From Ditylenchus dipsaci (taxonomy: Eukaryota > Nematoda > Chromadorea > Rhabditida > Anguinidae): a DNA stretch of 64,000 nucleotides. Below, piece after piece: positions 1 through 9,257 of this stretch. The position numbers were made by a program, and so were the translations under genes. Numbering within the stretch: position 1 is the stretch's first letter; every line of letters begins with the position of its first letter. Below the pieces are notes generated by a model. That model saw nothing but the letters and a program-made list of their open reading frames with translations, did not search any database and had not been told where the DNA came from. Location of the stretch: NCBI GenBank assembly GCA_004194705.1, contig SADC01001324.1, positions 430,892 to 494,891 on the forward strand, read 5' to 3'.

Positions 1-128
1 CGCTTTTGGAAGTGGTGTGTTTGGTGACAGCCACCGGTGGCAGGCTTCGCCACCGGTGGTGGTGGCGGTGGCTACAACACTTGCTGGTGGCGGTGGTGGT
101 GGGGGGCTATTTCTGTACTTTTACCACA
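1..128. repeat. GGT/ACC-rich simple sequence
   Basis: The first 110 bases are dominated by GGTGGC and CCACCGG units, including the palindrome CCACCGGTGG twice. No convincing reading frame is visible. It is probably simple sequence or the end of a repeat that begins outside the window. Confidence 0.4.
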
Positions 129-573
129 CTGGTCCCCTGTTGATTTTTTCGAAACTTTTTTCAGTCTAATTGCGTGAGAAACCGTGTTATAAGACGTTTC
201 CCCATTTTTCAACGGAAAGATAAATTCTATATCAAAACTTCGTACCATTCTGGTCATTTTTCCAAAAAATGGCGATTTATTGCCTATGGCAGGTGTAGCA
301 TTTATACGAAATTCTTGTAGTTGTTTTCTTGTGCCACCAGCAGAGATGAAAATGGCCTCCACCGAGCAGCTTTTTGGCAGCTAAAAAAACACATATTCAA
401 GAATCGAAAACAAAACATGACATCAGCATGTGGCTGGGTGAGTTAAAAAACGGTACGAAGTTTTGATATACAATTTGTCTTTCCGTTAAAAAATGAGGGG
501 AAACGTCTTATAACACGGCTTCTTACGCAATTAGACTGAAAAAAATGCAAAAAAATCAACAGGGTGGATCAAG
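129..573. mobile_element. Foldback element (about 120-bp arms)
   Basis: Bases 129-244 and 453-573 are inverted copies of each other: both carry the segment read as CAGTCTAATTGCGT followed by a TTATAAGACGTTTCCCC stretch and the TCAAAACTTCGTACC inner end. The spacer is about 200 bases with no coding signal. I found no clear target duplication. Confidence 0.7.
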
Positions 574-586
574 GCAAAATTAGCAG

Positions 587-626
587 TTCGCCCCCTTTTG
601 GACATTTGTCCAAAAGGGGGCGAAAC
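587..626. repeat. Short near-perfect palindrome
   Basis: CCCCCTTTTGGACA is followed after a 1-2 base centre by its reverse complement, flanked by GTTCG/CGAAC. It could form a stem of about 19 bp. Confidence 0.75.
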
Positions 627-689
627 GTTTCGTCCTCTTTTGCACCTCTCATTCTTTTTGTGTAAAGGATTTAGTGGCTAGGAGAAACT

Positions 690-945
690 TACCAATAACG
701 AAATTTGCCAAATACGAAATTTGCCAAAACGAAATTTGCCGAAACGAAATTTGGCCAACGAACCAACAGGGGGAACAAGGCAGTTTTACGCTTTTTTCGA
801 AATTTTCGAAACTGTGTCTTAACAACCTAAAACTACCCCAAACAACCGAAAACCACCAAAAACAGCAAAAACCTGCCAAAATCACACTAAACAACCCAAA
901 ACACCCCAAACCACCCGAAACCATCCAAAACTACACCAAACAAAA
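690..945. repeat. Tandem ACGAAATTTGCC units and AACCACC-rich low-complexity DNA
   Basis: From 690 to 767 a 12-base unit close to ACGAAATTTGCC repeats four times with drift. From 825 to 945 the sequence is short variants of AAACCACCCAAA. The same kind of AACCACCC low-complexity DNA recurs at 59395-59870. Reading frames through both are compositional artefacts. Confidence 0.6.
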
Positions 946-952
946 ATTTTGC

Positions 953-1334
953 GGGAATTTGAATTTTTAGTCTGAAGCAACCAAACCAAGTGGTCGTCCA
1001 CTTGGATCAAAATTTTTTTTTACGTTTTTTATGTTCCAAAACTTGTTTTCTGGACTAATTCGAGCACGCTGAAGATGGTTTGATAGAGATAAAATGCCGT
1101 TTTCTCAGTTATTTTTTGAGTTTTGGCAAATAATTGATTTTACCAAAATCAATTATTCCCAAAACTCAAAAATTTCTTCATAAAACGTGATTTTACCACT
1201 GTCAAACCATGTTCAGCGTGCACGAATTAGTCCAGAAAATAGGTTTTGGAACCCAAAAACGTAAAAAAATTTTGTTCCAAGTGGACGACCACTTGGTTTG
1301 GTTGGTTCAGACTAAAAATTTAAACTAAATTTAT
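953..1334. mobile_element. Foldback MITE, family A, copy 1
   Basis: The left arm starts in TTTAGTCTGAAGCAACCAAA and the right arm ends in its near complement, with CCAAGTGGTCGTCCACTTGG just inside the left end and its counterpart inside the right. Arms of about 170 bp meet around 1140-1150. Other copies are at 2072-3567 (interrupted) and 7029-7290 (deleted). The outermost bases (GCGGGAATTTGAATTTT) are shared with family C elements. Confidence 0.75.
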
Positions 1335-2071
1335 AAATTCAAATTTTTGTTTGGCGAAGTTTTGAATGGCCGTTTTCGTCATTAGCCGTTTTCGTCGTTA
1401 GCCGTTTTTGTCATTTGTCGTTTTCAGGAGCTTTTTTCAAAATATTTCGTTCTCGACAAGATGAGTTTGGGAAATTGAGTTTTTTGAAGAAATGAGTTTG
1501 GGAGAATTTGGTTTTCGGAGTCATCTGAGTTTGCACACTCTTTCTTGGAAAGCTTCATTATAGGTCAGTTTTGTGCTTGTTCTTTGCTCATGTATATTTA
1601 CATAGAAATCATCGAAGACTCCAATTTTTTCACCGATCCTCTCTAAGGTCTACATAACCACCCTACTGGTGCTTATACCCACTATACTGATATACCCACC
1701 TACCATACAGCCCTTTCTACCCACCCTACCGGCATAGATTGATATCTATTTACCTACAAGTACCCACCTGAGTAGTTGGGTTGGAGTTGGTGTGATTTTT
1801 TGGCCCTTTCAAATTGTGTTTTGTATGAAGTTCTAAGTATGATAGCTAGATTCGTTTTAAATTTTTTGAAGATTTTTTCGGGACATCCAGGTGGATATCC
1901 ACCTGATTCTAAAATTTAATTTTACAGCCTTTTAGATTTACAGCTACCTACCTCTCTAGGCTACCTATCCCGGGTTTCTGCATTTAGGTAGGCGAAATCG
2001 AAATTTCGGTCTTAACAAATCCGATTTCTGATGCCATTTAAAGTTGCAAATAGTGGTTTATTAAAGATTAT
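1335..2071. other. Intergenic, with scattered CCACCTGG-type repeats
   Basis: No gene is recognised. The interval 1640-1960 carries several degenerate GGTGGATATCCACC and TACCCACC units. The same units are denser at 3690-4110 and 17830-18400, so this is probably an old dispersed repeat. Confidence 0.4.
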
Positions 2072-2112
2072 ACTTAAATTTTGCGGGAATTTGAATTTAA
2101 GTCTGAACCAAC

Positions 2113-3205
2113 GGTCATAGGTAAATTCGCCAACACAATTTCGCCAACAGCAATTTCGCCAACAGAAATTTCGCCAACAACAATTTCGCCAACAGCAATT
2201 TCGCCAACGCAATTTCGCCAACAGCAATTTCGCCAACACAATTTCGCCAACGCAATTTCGCCAACAGAATTTTCATTAAGAGTTTAAACTTTTGTATTGA
2301 AAAGAATCTTTATTATTTCAAATGTTTTACTATGAACCATCTCCAGCCCTGCTGGACTGTCCATGCATCAACAAAACCAAGTGATCATACAGGTGGTGCG
2401 AATTTTCCAAAACCTGTTTCGTTGATTCTATAGTGTTGGTGATATATATTTCATTGAACTCTCCAATCATTTCGTTAATGAGAAGACGAGGCGCGTAGTC
2501 CAGCGCCTTGTCCAGCTTGTAGCACACCGCACAACTGAAATCACACTGGAACAGCTTGCTGCCAAAAAAGTCTTTCATTGGAGCTGAAAATAAACACTTG
2601 ACAAAAATTATTGGACGGTTAGTTAACTACAACAATATAAATTAATAATAATTCACACAAAAAAAAAGTAAAACCATACTAGATGTCGCAAAAATAATAT
2701 GCGACGAAAAAACGGTCTGAATTGAGCCACACTCTAGGCGCCTCCATCTCAGCCGAGAATTACGGCATGTTCACAACAGTCGGTTGGAGTAAGCGTGTTC
2801 ACAATAATGTTGAGGACCCGGCATCATATTACAAGTAAATACTCCCGAAAAAATTGAAAACCCGTTACTTGCACTACGTCGACTTTTTACTAAACTCGGA
2901 AAAAAATCCGACAAAACGGCATTTCACTACCGTCAAAGCATCTTTAGAATGTTCGACTTAGTACATTAACAGGTTTTGGGAACTGAAAAACACGAAAAAA
3001 AAATTCGCACCACCTGGATGACCACTTGGTTTTGTTAATGCATGGACAGTCCAGCAGGACTGGAGATGGTTCATAGTAAAACATTTGAAATAACAAGGAT
3101 ACTTTTCAATACAAATGTTTAAACTCTTAATGAAAATTGTGCTGGCGAAATTGCTGTTGGCGAAATTGCGTTGGCGAAATTGTGTTGGCGAATTTACCTA
3201 TGACC
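2113..3205. mobile_element. Non-autonomous Mutator-like element with GGTCATAGGTAA termini
   Basis: It begins GGTCATAGGTAAATTCGCC and ends with the reverse complement. Inside both ends are arrays of TTCGCCAACA-type units (2122-2275 and 3140-3200). It is flanked by 8-bp direct repeats GAACCAAC (2105-2112, 3206-3213). The first bases match the termini of the larger element at 34207-37415, which encodes a MULE transposase, so this is probably mobilised by that family. A second inverted pair lies inside: 2285-2405 and 3020-3125. Confidence 0.85.
2330..2578 (-). pseudogene. Uncharacterised 82-codon frame inside the element at 2113-3205
   Basis: This frame reads through the unique interior of the element, and its last dozen or so codons lie in an inverted-repeat arm. 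I recognise no domain. Because it sits in a non-autonomous transposon it is most likely a remnant of a captured or transposon-borne gene, or chance. Low confidence that it is expressed. Confidence 0.2.
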
Positions 3206-3567
3206 GAACCAACTAAACCAAGTGGTCGTCCACCTGGATCAAATTTTTTCTTACGTTTTTCATGTTTCAAAACCTGCTTCCTGGACTTATTCAGGCATGC
3301 TGAAGATGGTTTGACAGTGGTAAAATGCTGTTTACTAGATAAGTATTTTTTGAGTTTTGGAAAATAATTGATTTTCCCAAAATCAATTATTGCCCAAAAC
3401 TCAAAAATACCTGAGAAAACGGCATTTTATCTCTATCAAACCATCTTCAGCGTGCTCGAATTAGTCCAGAAAACAAGTTTTGGAACATAAAAAACGTAAA
3501 AAAAATTTTGATCCAAGTGGACGACCACTTGGTTTAGTTGGTTCAGACTAAAATTTGAATTCCCGCA

Positions 3568-4517
3568 AAATTTCTCAAAATAGAGGAATTTGGAAAGAGT
3601 AGATCAATTCGTGTGTGGACAAATTCGATGCAGATCAATTTGGTTTAGATCAATTCGTTGTGGATCAATTCGATGCCGCCCTTAATTTATCAGACCAGCC
3701 AAGTGGATATCTACCTACCCCAGTGTACCCACCAAGGGTTTTCTGATTCGGGGGGGGGGATATCAATTTCAGTCCTGATTAACTCGATTCTCTACACGAT
3801 TTAACGTCATGATAAGTGGTTGGTTTTTGATATTGACCAAGTTTTTATTTTTCAGGCCAGCCAGGTGGATATCCACTGGCCAGGTGGTACCTACCCCAGG
3901 TTTGGGATTTGGGTGGGTGAAAATGAAGTTTTGGTCCTGTCAAACAGGATTCACCATGTAATTTTGAGTATGAGAGGATGGTTTATTTTTGAATTTTAAA
4001 AAATTTCATTTTTTTCAGGCCAGCCTTGTGGATATATACCTGACCATAGGGTACCCAAACACGGTTCAGGGTTTGGTTAAGTAAAATCGAAATTTTGGTC
4101 TTATTAAACCTGGTTCACCACAGGATTTTAAATCAGAAAAAAATGCTGTGTTTTGATTTTCAGCGTGTCATCTAAAAAGGATATCCTAAAAAGAGACTGC
4201 AGACAGAAGTCCCCGATATTAGCGAATTTCCGAACTAATATTTTCCGATTTCTGATGCCATTTAAAGTTGGAAATAGTGGTTTATTAAAGATTATACTTA
4301 AATTTTGCGGTAATCAATTCGTGTGTGGACCAATTCGATGCAGATCAATTTGGTGTAGATCAATTCGTTGTGGATCAAAATTATTTTTTCGAGAACAGAA
4401 AAATTTCGAAAAAATATTATCGGAACCCAAAAATGTTCAAAAAAATTTGTCCCAAAACGGTAAAAGATCAAATTTATACAGTAGCGGACAAAAAAAATTA
4501 AACACATGGTTACATTT
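3568..4517. other. Intergenic DNA with a direct repeat and CCACCTGG units
   Basis: No gene is recognised. A 70-bp segment beginning CAATTCGTGTGTGGAC at about 3606 recurs at about 4316 in the same orientation. Between them (3690-4110) are degenerate CAGGTGGATATCCACC units also found at 1640-1960 and 17830-18400. Confidence 0.5.
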
Positions 4518-5292
4518 ATAAAGGATAATATTTTTTTCTTACCGCAAAACACTTGAAAATTACCGCAAATCATTTTTTTTTACCGCAATTTGATTTTCCC
4601 GCAAAATACTTTTTTCTTACCGCAAAATACTTTTTTCTTACCGCAAAATACTTTTTTCTCACCGCAAAATACTTTTTTCTTACCGCGGAATAACTCGGAT
4701 CCCTCAGAATCCCACCCCGGAATGGCCAGAAGCCCCTGAAAGTTGGTTTTTTCGGGGTTTATTAAAGGGGGGTGAACTTTTCGAGAAAAATCGATTGAGC
4801 GGATCAGATTTTGGGTCCGATGGGCTTAATCGCTCAGAATTCCAGGTTTATGGTGGTTTCGAGTGGTTCAGGGTGGAGTTGTGGGCGATTGAGCCGATCG
4901 GACCCGAAACCTGATCCGCTCAATCGAATTTTCGCAAAAAGTTTACCCCCCCCTTTAGTAAACCCCGAAAAAACCAACTTTCAGGGGCTTCTGGCCATTC
5001 TGGGGTGGGATTCTGAGGGATCCAAGTTGTGTCCTGACTGAAAAATTCAAATTCCCGCAAAATTTGACTAAAACGACGAGAAAATTTTTGCGGTAAGAAA
5101 AAAGTATTTTGCGGTAAGAAAAAAGTATTTTGCGGTAATAAAAAAGTATTTTGCGGTAAGAAAAAAGTATTTTGCGGGAAAATCAAATTGCGGTAAGAAA
5201 AAAGTATTTTGCGGGAAAATCAAATTGCGGTAATAAAAAAATGATTTGCGGTAATTTTCAAGTGTTTTGCGGTAAGAAGAAAGTACCATCCT
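4518..5292. mobile_element. Family B foldback element with tandem-array arms, copy 1
   Basis: The ends are AAGGATAATATTTTTTTCTT and the complement ending in CCATCCTT. Each arm is a tandem array of a roughly 20-base unit, GCGGTAAGAAAAAAGTATTT, on the right and its complement on the left. The centre is occupied by a family C element. A second copy lies at 34226-35057. Confidence 0.75.
4686..5085. mobile_element. Family C foldback MITE, copy 1
   Basis: This is a long palindrome with landmarks GGAATGGCCAGAAGCCCCTG on the left and its complement on the right, and CGGATCAGATTTTGGGTCCG with CGGACCCGAAACCTGATCCG near the centre. Other copies or variants are at 6800-7530, 7820-8270 and 34494-34882. 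Reading frames through it are shadows of the palindrome. Confidence 0.75.
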
Positions 5293-6057
5293 TTTATGGG
5301 TGTACCGAAAAAGGTAAAGAAATATTTGGTAAAGAAGAAATATTTGGTAATTCCTTTACCTTTTTCGGTACAGCCCCTTTATAAATCGTGAAAGTTTTGG
5401 AATTTTTCCTGCGTGTTGAAAGTTCTGTTAAAGGCAAAGATGTAGCATTTTTCTTCCTCTTTCAAATGCTTAGTTCAATTTTTTAATTGTCAGGCTTTGA
5501 CATCGTTGTAAATTCATTTTTCTGATACGAGTCCATTTTATACCCGGACAAAAAAATTTAACAGGCAACCGCAATAAACAGAAACCGCAATAATCTCAAA
5601 AATTCATTTATTTCACACTATTATTTCCTAGCCCTGTTTCTTAGCTACAATTTGGTGGGTCAAACTTCTATTTTTGATAATTATGGAAAAAGTTATGACC
5701 ATCAACATAAAAGTGTCAATTTCTAGTCAAAATAAAGAAAAATCTAAGGAAAATGACTGTTTAGCCACATAAATAATAGCTTTTCTCAAAGAAATGTCGG
5801 TGAAAATATGACATCCATTGCACCATTCGAAAGCTCTTTGATTTCTCTACAAAATAACACGTCGACTGTTTTTTTAGAAAAAATACAGGGCTGAGAAACG
5901 GACAGTTGAAGTTACAAAAAGTGAAAAACCTCTCTTTTTGCCTTATTTTTAGCGTTTTTTGTCTTGTCTAAATTCAACTGTCCGTTTCTCAGCCCTGTAT
6001 TTTTTCTAAAAAAACAGTTTGGCAAGTTTCCGCTAGCCGATTTAGTTAGGTATTGTC
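5293..6057. repeat. Non-genic stretch with small hairpins
   Basis: Two foldbacks are clear. 5298-5380 has arms TGTACCGAAAAAGGTAAAG and complement. 5868-6012 has arms around ACAGGGCTGAGAAACGGACA and complement, and a degraded relative lies at about 33308-33370. No gene signal is seen. Confidence 0.55.
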
Positions 6058-6261
6058 TTAAAGAGTCATTGCCACCTGTTTTAAATTTTCCCCGCCAATT
6101 CAAATTTTTGCCTAATCATTGAACTTCGGTACGGATTTCTCAGCTTGGTTTCTAAGGCCTCAAACACAATGAGGAGTCTGTTTGCGGATGCTAAATCAGA
6201 TTTGTAACTAGGAAAAGGCCATAGCTTTTTTTTCAATTTTTCAAAAATCATTCTTTTGGCC

Positions 6262-6481
6262 ATCTTGTAGGCTAAGATTCAGGGCTACCGGATGGACATT
6301 TTATAAAGTAGATGTCTTTCAAAAAATAAAGATAAGAATGTAAGACTCCGCCCAAGACTCCTGACCGGAATTTGAGTCAGGAGTCTTGGGCGGAGTCATA
6401 CATTTTTATCTTAATTTTTTGAAAGACATCTACTTTATGAAATGCGCATCTGGTAGCACTAAATCTTAGCCTACAAGATGG
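6262..6481. mobile_element. 210-bp foldback MITE
   Basis: Arms begin CATCTTGTAGGCTAAGATT and meet at AAGACTCCTGACCGG / TCAGGAGTCTTGGGCGG around 6365. The arms are nearly identical, so it could form a long hairpin. No coding content. Confidence 0.75.
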
Positions 6482-6799
6482 CACCAAAAGAATGATTTTG
6501 AAAAATTGAAAAAAAAGCTATGGCCTTTTCCTAGTTACAAATCTGATTTAAAGGACCATTGCCGTCTACAGCCACGGAAACTTGGACTTTTTGAATTGGC
6601 GGGGACAGCTAAATTACTGTGAAAATATTTTTTGAAGTATTTTTTAGGGTAATATTTAATTCTGCCCCTAATCTGTAAAAAATGCCCCCTAATTTCGGGA
6701 AAAATGCCCCTAATTTGAATTGCCCCCTAATTACTGAAAAAATGCCCCCTAATTACTGAAAAATGCCCCTAATTTTCTGAAAAATGCCCCCTAATTTTT

Positions 6800-7530
6800 T
6801 CGTCATTTTTAGTCAAAATTTTGCGGGAATTCAAATTTTCTAGTCAGAAAATAACTTGGATTGGTCAGAATCCCACCGCGGAATGGCCAGAAGCGCCTGA
6901 AAGTTGGTTTTTGGGGTTTACTAAAGGGGGGGTATACTTTTTGTGAAAAATCGATTGAGCGGATCAGATTTCGGGTCCGATGGGCTTAATTGCTCAGAAT
7001 TCCAGGCTTACGGTGGTTTTTAAATTTTTTAGTCTGAACCAACCAAACCAAGGGGTCGTCCACTTGGATCAAAATTTTTTTACGTTTTTCGTGGTCCAAA
7101 ACCTGTTTTCTATTTTACCAAAATCAATTATTCCTCAAAACTCAAAAGTACTCGAGAAAACGGCATTTTACTACTGTCAAACCATCTTCAGCATGCCCGA
7201 GTTGATCTAGAAAACAGGTTTTGGACCATGAAAAACGTAAAAAATGTTTGATCCAAGTGGACGACCACTTGGTTTGGTTGGTTCAGACTAAAAAATTTAA
7301 AAACCACCGTAAGCCTAGAATTCTGAGCGATTAAGCCCATCGGACCCGAAATCTGATCAGCTCAATCGACTTTTCGCAAAAAGTAAACCCCCCCCCTATT
7401 TAGTAAACCCCCAAAAAGCCAACTTTCAGGGACTTCTGGCCATTCCGCGGTGGGATTCTGACCAATCCAAGTTATTTTCTGAGTAGAAAATTTGAATTCC
7501 CGCGAAGTTTTGACTAAAAACGACGAGAAA
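6800..7530. mobile_element. Family C foldback, copy 2, with a family A copy at its centre
   Basis: The arms carry GTCAAAATTTTGCGGGAATT on the left and the complement with CGACGAG on the right, plus the GGAATGGCCAGAAGC landmark on both sides. The family A element at about 7029-7290 interrupts the centre. Confidence 0.7.
7029..7290. mobile_element. Family A foldback MITE, copy 3 (internally deleted)
   Basis: It begins TAGTCTGAACCAACCAAACC and ends with the complement at 7290. It lacks most of one arm relative to copy 1. Its intact GAACCAACCAAACC is the unoccupied form of the site that holds the Mutator-like insertion in copy 2. Confidence 0.8.
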
Positions 7531-7556
7531 AAAAATTAGGGGGCATTTTTCAGTAA

Positions 7557-8467
7557 CACTACGTGTCCAATGACGCGGAAAAGTGTGACTGCGACTGCGA
7601 CTTTTCCGCGTCATTGGACACACATCAACAGTCGCAGTCACAGTCGCAGTCACAGTCACAGTGTGTGTCCAATAGCGCGGAAAAGTGTGACTGCGACTGT
7701 GACTGCGACTGCGACTGACGCTTCAAATCGATTTGAATTTACGTCGCAGTCACAGTCGCAGTCACACTTTTCCGCGTCATTGGACACACACTGTGACTGT
7801 ATTTTGTATTGGACTTCCTTGGTCTCGACACGAAATTAACAATTTTTGAATTTTTTGAGTGAAATTCAGGGGTGGGCAAAGACCAGATGGCTCAGGACCC
7901 ACTCCGGAATGGCCAAAAGGCCGAAATAATTGGTTTTCTGGGGGTTTACTAAAGGGGAGTAAACTTTTTGAGAAAAACCGATTGAGCGGATCAGATTTCG
8001 GGTCCGATGGGCTTAATCGCTCAGATTTTTAGGTTTGTGGTGGTTTTGAGTGGTCTAGGGTGGAATTCTGAGCGATTAAGCCCATCGGACCCGAAATCTG
8101 ATCCGCTCAATCGGTTTTTCTCAAAAAGTTTACTCCCCCTTTAGTAAACCCCCAGAAAACCAATTATTTCGGCCTTTTGGCCATTCCGGAGTGGGTCCTG
8201 AGCCATCTGGTCTTTGCCCACCCCTGAATTTCACTCAAAAAAATTCAAAAATTGTTAATTTCGTGTCGAGAACCAATCTGTGACAAAAAAGTGAATGTGT
8301 GACAAAAACACCTTTCCGCGTCATTGGACACACACTGTGACTGCGACTGCGACTGTGACTGCGACTGTGACTTTTTTGCCGCGTCATTGGACACACACTG
8401 TGACTGCGACTGTGACTGTGACTGCGACTGTGACTGCGACTTTTGCCGCGTCATTGGACACGTAGTG
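7557..8467. mobile_element. CACTA-like MITE with GACTGC/GACTGT hexamer arrays
   Basis: The termini are CACTACGTGTCCAATGACGC and its complement. It is flanked by TAA (7554-7556 and 8468-8470), where the undisturbed host array reads CAGTAATTAG. CACTA termini with a 3-bp duplication and subterminal repeats fit the EnSpm/CACTA pattern known from the literature. The subterminal DNA is (GACTGY)n. A family C-like palindrome (7820-8270) fills the middle. No transposase is present. Confidence 0.7.
7820..8270. mobile_element. Large near-perfect palindrome, family C variant
   Basis: Arms of about 215 bp run from CTCGACACGAAATTAACAAT to the symmetric point near 8045. Central landmarks CGGGTCCGATGGGCTTAATC and complement match family C. 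Arm divergence is very low by eye. Confidence 0.75.
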
Positions 8468-8521
8468 TAATTAGGGGCATTTTTCAGTAATTAGGGGGCA
8501 ATTCGAATTAGGGCATTTTTC

Positions 8522-8671
8522 GGCTACCAGACAATTTCTAATATTTTTAGAATTTGTCGCGCGACATTTTCTAATTTTTCGGTTAATTCGGGACAAACAA
8601 CCGAATTTACCGAAAAATATTAGAAAATGTCGCGCGACAATTCTAAAAATATTAGAAATTGTCTGGTAGCC
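8522..8671. mobile_element. 150-bp MITE of the GGCTACCAGACAA family
   Basis: The terminal repeats start GGCTACCAGACAATTTCTAA and contain GTCGCGCGACATTTTCTAAT. It is flanked by 8-bp duplications CATTTTTC (8514-8521, 8672-8679). The termini match those of the transposase-bearing element at 59906-62516. Confidence 0.9.
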
Positions 8672-9223
8672 CATTTTTCACAGATTAGGGGCAGAATTAA
8701 ATACCACCCATTTTTTTATTCTCATTTTTAAGTTGTAGTGCATTGGCTGTGTCAGATCTTGTCTAATCTGGCAATGTCAAGCAACGTTGGGCTCGACTAG
8801 TAGATTGTTCAAAATTTTGGAAAATTTAGTTTGCAAACAAAAAAATTCAAAAAATATTTTTACAGTAATTTAGCTGTCCCCGCCAATTCAAAAGTCCAAA
8901 GTACCGTGACCGTAGATGGTCTTTTAACATCCGCAAACAGACTCCTCATTGTGTTTGAGGCCTAACAAAACAAGGCCTTGAATTAAATTTTAGGTATAGT
9001 TTTATTAGAAACGTAGTTGAAAATTTCGTACATAAATCCGACGATAAAGAAAAATATTGAATTGGCGGGGGACAACCGTTGGTTGTTGGAGATGGTAATG
9101 GCCCTTTAAGTTACTTCTTCTTACGACTTTTTCTCTACACAACGGCTCATTGTGTTCTGTCCTTTGCTTGTTGTTTATGGCGGGGCTACTATACTGGAAA
9201 AATAACCTCCTAAATCAACTTGC

Positions 9224-9233
9224 TTTTTTGCAG
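9224..9233 (+). promoter_or_regulatory. Putative trans-splice acceptor for POLE
   Basis: GCTTTTTTGCAG ends at 9233, 24 bases before the chosen ATG. No upstream exon is visible. A strong acceptor immediately upstream of the first codon is what a spliced-leader outron looks like; a 5' UTR intron is the alternative. Confidence 0.5.
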
Positions 9234-9257
9234 TAATTCCCAACAAAATATTCGATT

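Larger units (their letters stand above)
2072..3567. mobile_element. Foldback MITE, family A, copy 2, split by an insertion
   Basis: The left arm (2072-2112) stops at TCTGAACCAAC and resumes at 3206 with GAACCAACTAAACC. The right part runs to 3567 and ends in TTTGAATTCCCGC. The intervening 2113-3205 is a separate element, and the duplicated GAACCAAC is its target duplication. Copies 1 and 3 serve as paralogous empty sites. Confidence 0.85.
6655..8697. mobile_element. Element with TGCCCCCTAATT subterminal arrays, interrupted
   Basis: Left side 6655-6800 is an array of units like GCCCCCTAATTACTGAAAAA. Right side pieces at 7535-7556, 8468-8520 and 8672-8697 are the complement. The CACTA-like element (7557-8467) and the MITE at 8522-8671 are inserted in the right array, and family C is inserted at its centre. 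Confidence 0.6.
6550..8924. mobile_element. Inner TTTAAAGG-family foldback, interrupted
   Basis: The left arm begins AAAGGACCATTGCCGTCTAC and passes GGCGGGGACAGCTAAATTAC by about 6620. The right arm (about 8868-8924) reads the complement. The 2.2 kb between the arms is occupied by the elements listed separately. Confidence 0.65.
6058..9107. mobile_element. Outermost element of a nested transposon cluster (TTTAAAGG family)
   Basis: The left end reads CTTAAAGAGTCATTGCCACC and the right end is a near complement ending GGTAATGGCCCTTTAAG. Matching inner segments include the CGCCAATTCAA motif and the segment with CCGCAAACAGACTCC (8929) against GGAGTCTGTTTGCGG (6172). Between them a second element of the same family runs from about 6550 to 8924, and further elements sit inside that. 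Confidence 0.6.

Noticed and set aside
7570..8454. Frames of Ser-Gln or Thr-Ala dipeptide repeats on both strands
   Set aside because: They are translations of the GACTGY hexamer array, which is open in several frames by composition. No gene signal.
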